This document shows positions 14,172 through 17,712 of a stretch of 17,712 nt of DNA, piece by piece (within the stretch, counting starts at the first letter, position 1; each line of letters starts with the position of its first letter). The DNA lies in the NCBI RefSeq assembly GCF_002871935.1, contig NZ_PNHQ01000028.1, positions 1 through 17,712 of the forward strand, written 5' to 3'. Source of the DNA: Aerococcus viridans. GTDB taxonomy: Bacteria; Bacillota; Bacilli; Lactobacillales; Aerococcaceae. The notes beneath the pieces are model-generated. The model was not told the origin of the DNA, did not search any database, and saw only the letters and a list, made by a program, of their open reading frames with translations. The position numbers and the translations under genes are program-made.

Positions 14172-15386
14172 TTAATCTCTTGAATAATCTTTATTATCAC
14201 CTTGTAGTTCAGGGTTCGTCTCTACTTCGTGATACATGTTATAGATTGCAAGGATTACAAACAAGAATAAAAAGGCTGTTTGTAACCAAAATATTGTTAA
14301 GTCAAACATACCATGTAATAATACGATACTGCAGAAACTACATACTAAGGCTAAACGCCTTCTAAGAATAGGATATTTTCGCATTTGGAGGATTTTTTTA
14401 CCAAGCGATATGATCGAGGGTAGTAGGATACCGCTACCAACCACACCGTATGAAAGTAAGGTATCTAAGATGATATTGTGCGCGTGTTGGGTATACTTTT
14501 CACCGTAATCCTGCCAAACATTTAGATAAGTAAGTGGACCTTGTCCAAACCAAAAGTTATCTCTTAATCCCTTTAAAGCAATTTCCCAAATGACGAATCT
14601 GTCCTCAAAAGCAAAACCTAAATCTTCAAATCTTGGAAGAAAACCTAGTTTTATCGAAAGTAGGGTACCGATGCTAGCAGTGAGAAATGTACCAACGGCT
14701 ATTTTTTTATAACCCAATACGAAATAGAATACAAAGAGCGTACCAATCACCACAAGGAGTGATGTACGAGTTCCAGTATAAATAATCGCGAACAGGTTGC
14801 AAAGTGATATGAATAAGAAAACCATTTTTTTGCGGTATTTGGTTGTCCGCATCATTTTGTAAAGACCAATAAAGAAGAAAAATTCTAGCATCATGGCATA
14901 GTAATTAGGATTCGCAAAAGTTGCTTCAGCTCTTCCATTATGGATACGATTAATTTCAGGAGATATAAAACTATAATCCCATTCAGGCACCCAATTTAAA
15001 TATTCAAATGTTGCAAATATAAAAATAATAAATGAACCAATTAAAGCAATGTTTAATAATTCTTCAACAAAATAGGGTCGAATAACTTGCTGGTAATAGT
15101 TAAAGTAAATTGCGATTGGAATAAAAGCAATTGATATACCTAATCCTGCCCAGTTTTGAAAGATAAATGAAATCACAGCTGAATAAGCAATAAATACCCA
15201 TATTGAGGTAGGTACCTCTCGTTTAATGTGCCGGGGCCCAAGAAGTCCTAACATGAATAGAAATATAAATATTACAGCGAATGTAACAAGTGTCATGTAA
15301 AACGGAAATAAGTTACTGATAAATAAAATCGCAATCAGTAATGATTGAACTGGCCAGGTTAGTTGAGCTTCTGGTCTATTCACCAA
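14172..15386 (-). CDS. O-antigen ligase / Wzy polymerase family membrane protein
   Basis: A 404-residue protein with about eleven hydrophobic segments. The Wzy_C-type core is visible: RAEATFANPNYYAMM (about 152-166), the TGTRTS motif with the conserved Arg, and the large extracytoplasmic loop DRFVIWEIALKGLRDNFWFGQG with a downstream AHNIILDTLLSYGVVGS block, where family members keep a conserved His. These enzymes transfer lipid-linked oligosaccharides to an acceptor, or polymerise them, on the outer membrane face. A Gram-positive member would act on capsule, wall polysaccharide or glycolipid; the acceptor is unknown. The start may be TTG at 15386 (GGGAGG 7 nt upstream) or GTG at 15383. It is isolated: no glycosyltransferase, flippase or capsule gene adjoins it. 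Confidence 0.82.
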   Translation of the reverse strand: MVNRPEAQLTWPVQSLLIAILFISNLFPFYMTLVTFAVIFIFLFMLGLLGPRHIKREVPTSIWVFIAYSAVISFIFQNWAGLGISIAFIPIAIYFNYYQQVIRPYFVEELLNIALIGSFIIFIFATFEYLNWVPEWDYSFISPEINRIHNGRAEATFANPNYYAMMLEFFFFIGLYKMMRTTKYRKKMVFLFISLCNLFAIIYTGTRTSLLVVIGTLFVFYFVLGYKKIAVGTFLTASIGTLLSIKLGFLPRFEDLGFAFEDRFVIWEIALKGLRDNFWFGQGPLTYLNVWQDYGEKYTQHAHNIILDTLLSYGVVGSGILLPSIISLGKKILQMRKYPILRRRLALVCSFCSIVLLHGMFDLTIFWLQTAFLFLFVILAIYNMYHEVETNPELQGDNKDYSRD

Positions 15387-15500
15387 AAGTACACCTCCCT
15401 AATATAATCATAGATATCATTATAGCAACTTTTTACCGAAAAAACATATCCAGCCTTTAATATTATTATATTTTTAACACCTTAATATCAAGCAGTATAA

Positions 15501-15529
15501 TTAAAAGATGTCTTGAATAATGATATAAT
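15501..15529 (+). promoter_or_regulatory. Promoter of the peptidase-like/gor unit
   Basis: TTAAAA (15501-15506), 17 bp, then a consensus TATAAT (15524-15529) preceded by TGA, an extended -10. It lies 26 bp before the first start codon. Confidence 0.6.
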
Positions 15530-15555
15530 GAGTTATATTAATTGGAGGGACAGAT

Positions 15556-16254
15556 ATGGAAAAACTCATTTGGACTGGGCTTGATGAAAAAGATTTCAGA
15601 TCTTACAAGTCTTGGATCAACAACGGTAGTCCTGGTATTTGTGGTACCTACTGTGCTGCAGTATTAACACATTATACGGTTTTAAGAGATACCAACCATC
15701 AAATGGAGAAAAATGACCTTATTGACGCTTTTAAAAAAGTAATTGATGATTACCATCTACATAGTGGTACTTTCTACTGGAATGTAGAGAATGGGTTAAA
15801 TTCGATATTTAATTTCAAGAACTATCGCGCAAAATCTGGATTATTACCCGATATTGAAGTGCCTAAAATAATTGATCAATACCAATCACCTGTTATTGTA
15901 GGTACTTTAAAATATTTAGGGTCCTCTTATAAAAATCATTGGCTACTTGTATATGCTTACGCATATGATGACAAATATGATTTATATTTTAAAGCCTATG
16001 ATAATCATGGTAATTACAAAGCGATTATTCCTGCTAAACAGACAAATGCCTATATCTATTTGGAACCAATTCAAACATCATCGACAGATGTTTCACTAAA
16101 AGAAGAGCCAAATGATTTTACAGAGGATATTACTATAAAGACCAATCAAGCAAGGGTAAATTTTTTAGAAAAGCAGGCTAAAGAATCTGAAGAACGTAAG
16201 AAAAAACAAATATTTGGGAAAGAGTGGAAAGAATGGAAAGATATGATTATATAA
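15556..16254 (+). CDS. Cytosolic papain-fold (peptidase C39-like) protein, translationally coupled to gor
   Basis: A 232-residue protein with GGAGGG 6 nt before its ATG and no signal peptide or membrane segment. The N-terminal 175 residues resemble the C39-like papain fold: SPGICGTYCAAVLTHY with candidate nucleophile C29 (followed by Gly, as in the C-G-x-x-A motif), candidate His H128 in NHWLLVYAYAYDD, and candidate Asp D149 in KAYDNHGNY. Residues 176-232 are an acidic linker then a highly charged Lys/Glu helix. Its last 22 bp overlap the start of glutathione reductase, so the two are co-translated. Papain-fold enzymes acting on glutathione exist (phytochelatin synthase), which makes a thiol-peptide role conceivable, but nothing in the sequence proves it. 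It could also be inactive. Family assignment is by motif only. Confidence 0.7.
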   Translation: MEKLIWTGLDEKDFRSYKSWINNGSPGICGTYCAAVLTHYTVLRDTNHQMEKNDLIDAFKKVIDDYHLHSGTFYWNVENGLNSIFNFKNYRAKSGLLPDIEVPKIIDQYQSPVIVGTLKYLGSSYKNHWLLVYAYAYDDKYDLYFKAYDNHGNYKAIIPAKQTNAYIYLEPIQTSSTDVSLKEEPNDFTEDITIKTNQARVNFLEKQAKESEERKKKQIFGKEWKEWKDMII

Positions 16255-17585
16255 GTATCGGCGGCGGCAGTGCTGGTATAGCTTCAGCTAACCGCGCAGC
16301 TGAATATGGGGCCAAAGCACTAATTATTGAGAAAAGAGATGTGGGTGGCACATGTGTCAACCGAGGTTGTGTGCCTAAAAAGATTTCTTGGCATGGTACA
16401 ATGTTAAGAGATCAAATCAATGAATATGGTTCTGCATATGGGCTAAATTTCACAGAAGAAGGTCCAGTTGACTATACAACAATGAAAGCTAATAGAGATG
16501 CATATATTGACCGTGTCCATAGAGGTTATGCTTCTGGTTTTGAGTCACGTGGTACACATTATTTAGCAGGTGAGGCGAAATTTATCGACAATCATACCGT
16601 AGAGGTCGACGGTGTACAATATACAGCACCTCATATTGCCATCGTACCAGGTGGACGTCCTCGTTTAATTGAACTACCAGGTATTGATTTAGTAGATACT
16701 TCTGATGATTTCTTTGATTGGGAAACCTTACCAAAAAGTGTCCTTATCATTGGTGCAGGATATGTAGCTACAGAATTCGCAGGTGTCTTAAATGGTTTAG
16801 GTGTCAAAACAACTCAAGCTGTTCGACATGATCGACCATTACGTAATTATGATGCATCAATTATTGAAGTTTTAGTTGACGAAATGAAGAGAACTGGCAT
16901 TGAATTACTGACACAAAGTGATCCTGAGTCAGTCGAAAAATTAGATAATGGTTTGCTCCGTGTAAACTTTAAAAATGGTCACTTTGCTGAAGCCGAAAAA
17001 GTGATATATGCTATTGGACGAACACCCAATACGGATAATATCGGTTTGGAGAATACAGATGTCATTTTAACTGAATCAGGACATATCAAAGTTGATGAAT
17101 ACCATCATACTAATGTAGAAGGATTGTATGCTTTTGGTGATGTTATTGGTAAGGTGGACCTCACACCAGTAGCAATTATGGCAGGTAGAACCTTATCAGA
17201 TACGCTTTTTAATCATGCAGAACCTTACTTACTAGATTATAATACTGTACCAACAGTCATTTTCACTCATCCTGCAATTGGTGCGATTGGTTATTCTGAA
17301 GAAGCTGCAAAAGAAATATTTGGCGCAGATCAAGTGAAGGTCTATAATTCAAACTTCACCCCTATGTATTCAGCAGTTTCTGAAAATCGCCAATCTGCAC
17401 GTTTTAAGTTAATTACACAAGGGCCTGATGAAGTGGTTATTGGTGTTCATGGTATTGGTTATGCAGTTGAAGAAATGATGCAAGGTTTTGCTGTTGGTGT
17501 TCGATTAGGTTTAACTAAGAAACAATTTGATCAAACAATTGCTATTCATCCAACAGGGGCAGAAGAATTTGTAACAATGAGGTAG
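16233..17585 (+). CDS. gor: Glutathione-disulfide reductase
   Basis: A 450-residue flavoenzyme that reduces oxidised glutathione with NADPH. FAD-binding GGGSAGIASANRAA (10-23); redox disulfide GGTCVNRGCVPKK with C41 and C46; NADPH fold IIGAGYVATEFAG (172-184); the 2'-phosphate clamp Arg pair R198 and R204 in VRHDRPLR, marking NADPH rather than NADH use; AFGDVIG (300-306); and catalytic HPTGAEE (H439, E444). C-V-N-R-G-C and H-P-T-x-A-E-E distinguish it from dihydrolipoamide and mercuric reductases. ATG at 16233 gives the family's usual N-terminus (MERYDYISIGGG); GTG at 16224 is possible. It overlaps the peptidase-like gene by 22 bp in another frame and lacks a well-spaced GGAGG, pointing to translational coupling. 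It implies that the cell makes or imports glutathione. Confidence 0.93.
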   Translation: MERYDYISIGGGSAGIASANRAAEYGAKALIIEKRDVGGTCVNRGCVPKKISWHGTMLRDQINEYGSAYGLNFTEEGPVDYTTMKANRDAYIDRVHRGYASGFESRGTHYLAGEAKFIDNHTVEVDGVQYTAPHIAIVPGGRPRLIELPGIDLVDTSDDFFDWETLPKSVLIIGAGYVATEFAGVLNGLGVKTTQAVRHDRPLRNYDASIIEVLVDEMKRTGIELLTQSDPESVEKLDNGLLRVNFKNGHFAEAEKVIYAIGRTPNTDNIGLENTDVILTESGHIKVDEYHHTNVEGLYAFGDVIGKVDLTPVAIMAGRTLSDTLFNHAEPYLLDYNTVPTVIFTHPAIGAIGYSEEAAKEIFGADQVKVYNSNFTPMYSAVSENRQSARFKLITQGPDEVVIGVHGIGYAVEEMMQGFAVGVRLGLTKKQFDQTIAIHPTGAEEFVTMR

Positions 17586-17597
17586 TTAAAAAATAAA

Positions 17598-17622
17598 GGT
17601 TCTGTGTCAAATAGTGTTGGTG
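17598..17622 (+). mobile_element. ISL3-like inverted terminal repeat (right copy, element runs off right edge)
   Basis: GGTTCTGTGTC then AAATAGTGTTGGTG, the inverted counterpart of 72-96 (22 of 25 positions). It begins 12 bp after the gor stop codon, and an element would extend rightward. The bases inside the two ends differ, so only the terminal 25 bp are shared. No transposase start is seen in the remaining 90 bp, so this could be an intact element's leader or a solo relic. Confidence 0.5.
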
Positions 17623-17631
17623 ACCAAAAAT

Positions 17632-17653
17632 AAATAATCACAGTTATTTTTTT
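17632..17653 (+). terminator. Small A/T hairpin with T-run after gor
   Basis: AAATAAT (17632-17638) pairs with GTTATTT (17643-17649) around CACA, followed by a T-run. It is a weak, AT-only stem that could end gor transcripts or guard the IS-like end from read-through. Confidence 0.35.
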
Positions 17654-17675
17654 AATTAAGTTTTTAATAAAGGAG

Positions 17676-17712
17676 GGGTCATGTTTATTTACAAGATAAG
17701 CATGGCCCTTTT
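17676..17712 (+). terminator. Strong rho-independent terminator at the right edge
   Basis: A 13-bp stem (17676-17688 with 17696-17708, two G-U pairs) with a 7-nt loop, followed by TTTT at the window edge. It is the best terminator for the peptidase-like/gor unit, although it lies inside the IS-like end. Confidence 0.7.

Overview
The window is low-GC DNA with short, mostly well-terminated operons. Strong GGAGG-type ribosome binding sites, single-chain ATPase-permease ABC fusions, a Ser-rich lipoprotein and an ArgRS with an S-M-G-H signature point to a Firmicute of the order Lactobacillales. The family (Aerococcaceae or Carnobacteriaceae would fit) cannot be fixed by eye. Thirteen protein genes are supported. 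No tRNA, rRNA or CRISPR array was seen.

Layout. Both edges (1-96 and from 17598 on) carry matching 25-bp inverted ends that look like ISL3-family insertion sequence termini. No transposase gene is inside the window. From 444 come a Ser-rich lipoprotein with its own promoter and terminator, then an apparent operon of YihY/BrkB membrane protein, RodA (cell elongation) and a short GcvH-like lipoyl carrier. All three operon genes use non-ATG starts. A nested hairpin terminator separates this operon from a convergent TetR regulator, which is divergent from a MacB-type ABC exporter. The 155-bp region between those two holds a palindrome and an inverted-repeat pair that look like operator sites. Two minus-strand genes follow: a divergent MetQ/NlpA-type lipoprotein without its ABC partners, and a class I glutamine amidotransferase-like hydrolase (peptidase C26). 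An iron-dependent alcohol dehydrogenase of the GldA/HcxA type then reads rightward.

The second half has argS behind a long leader (no T-box seen), a uracil permease behind a leader with an intrinsic terminator just before the gene (likely attenuation), a convergent O-antigen-ligase/polymerase-family membrane protein, and a two-gene unit. In that unit a papain-fold, C39-like cysteine peptidase homologue overlaps the start of glutathione reductase by 22 bp.

Most genes are ordinary housekeeping or accessory functions. The items most worth a second look are the peptidase-like/glutathione reductase pair, the MetQ-like lipoprotein that seems to have lost its methionine-binding residues, the two attenuator-like leaders (argS, uracil permease), and the paired IS-like ends that bound the window. 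No clearly new multi-gene system is evident.
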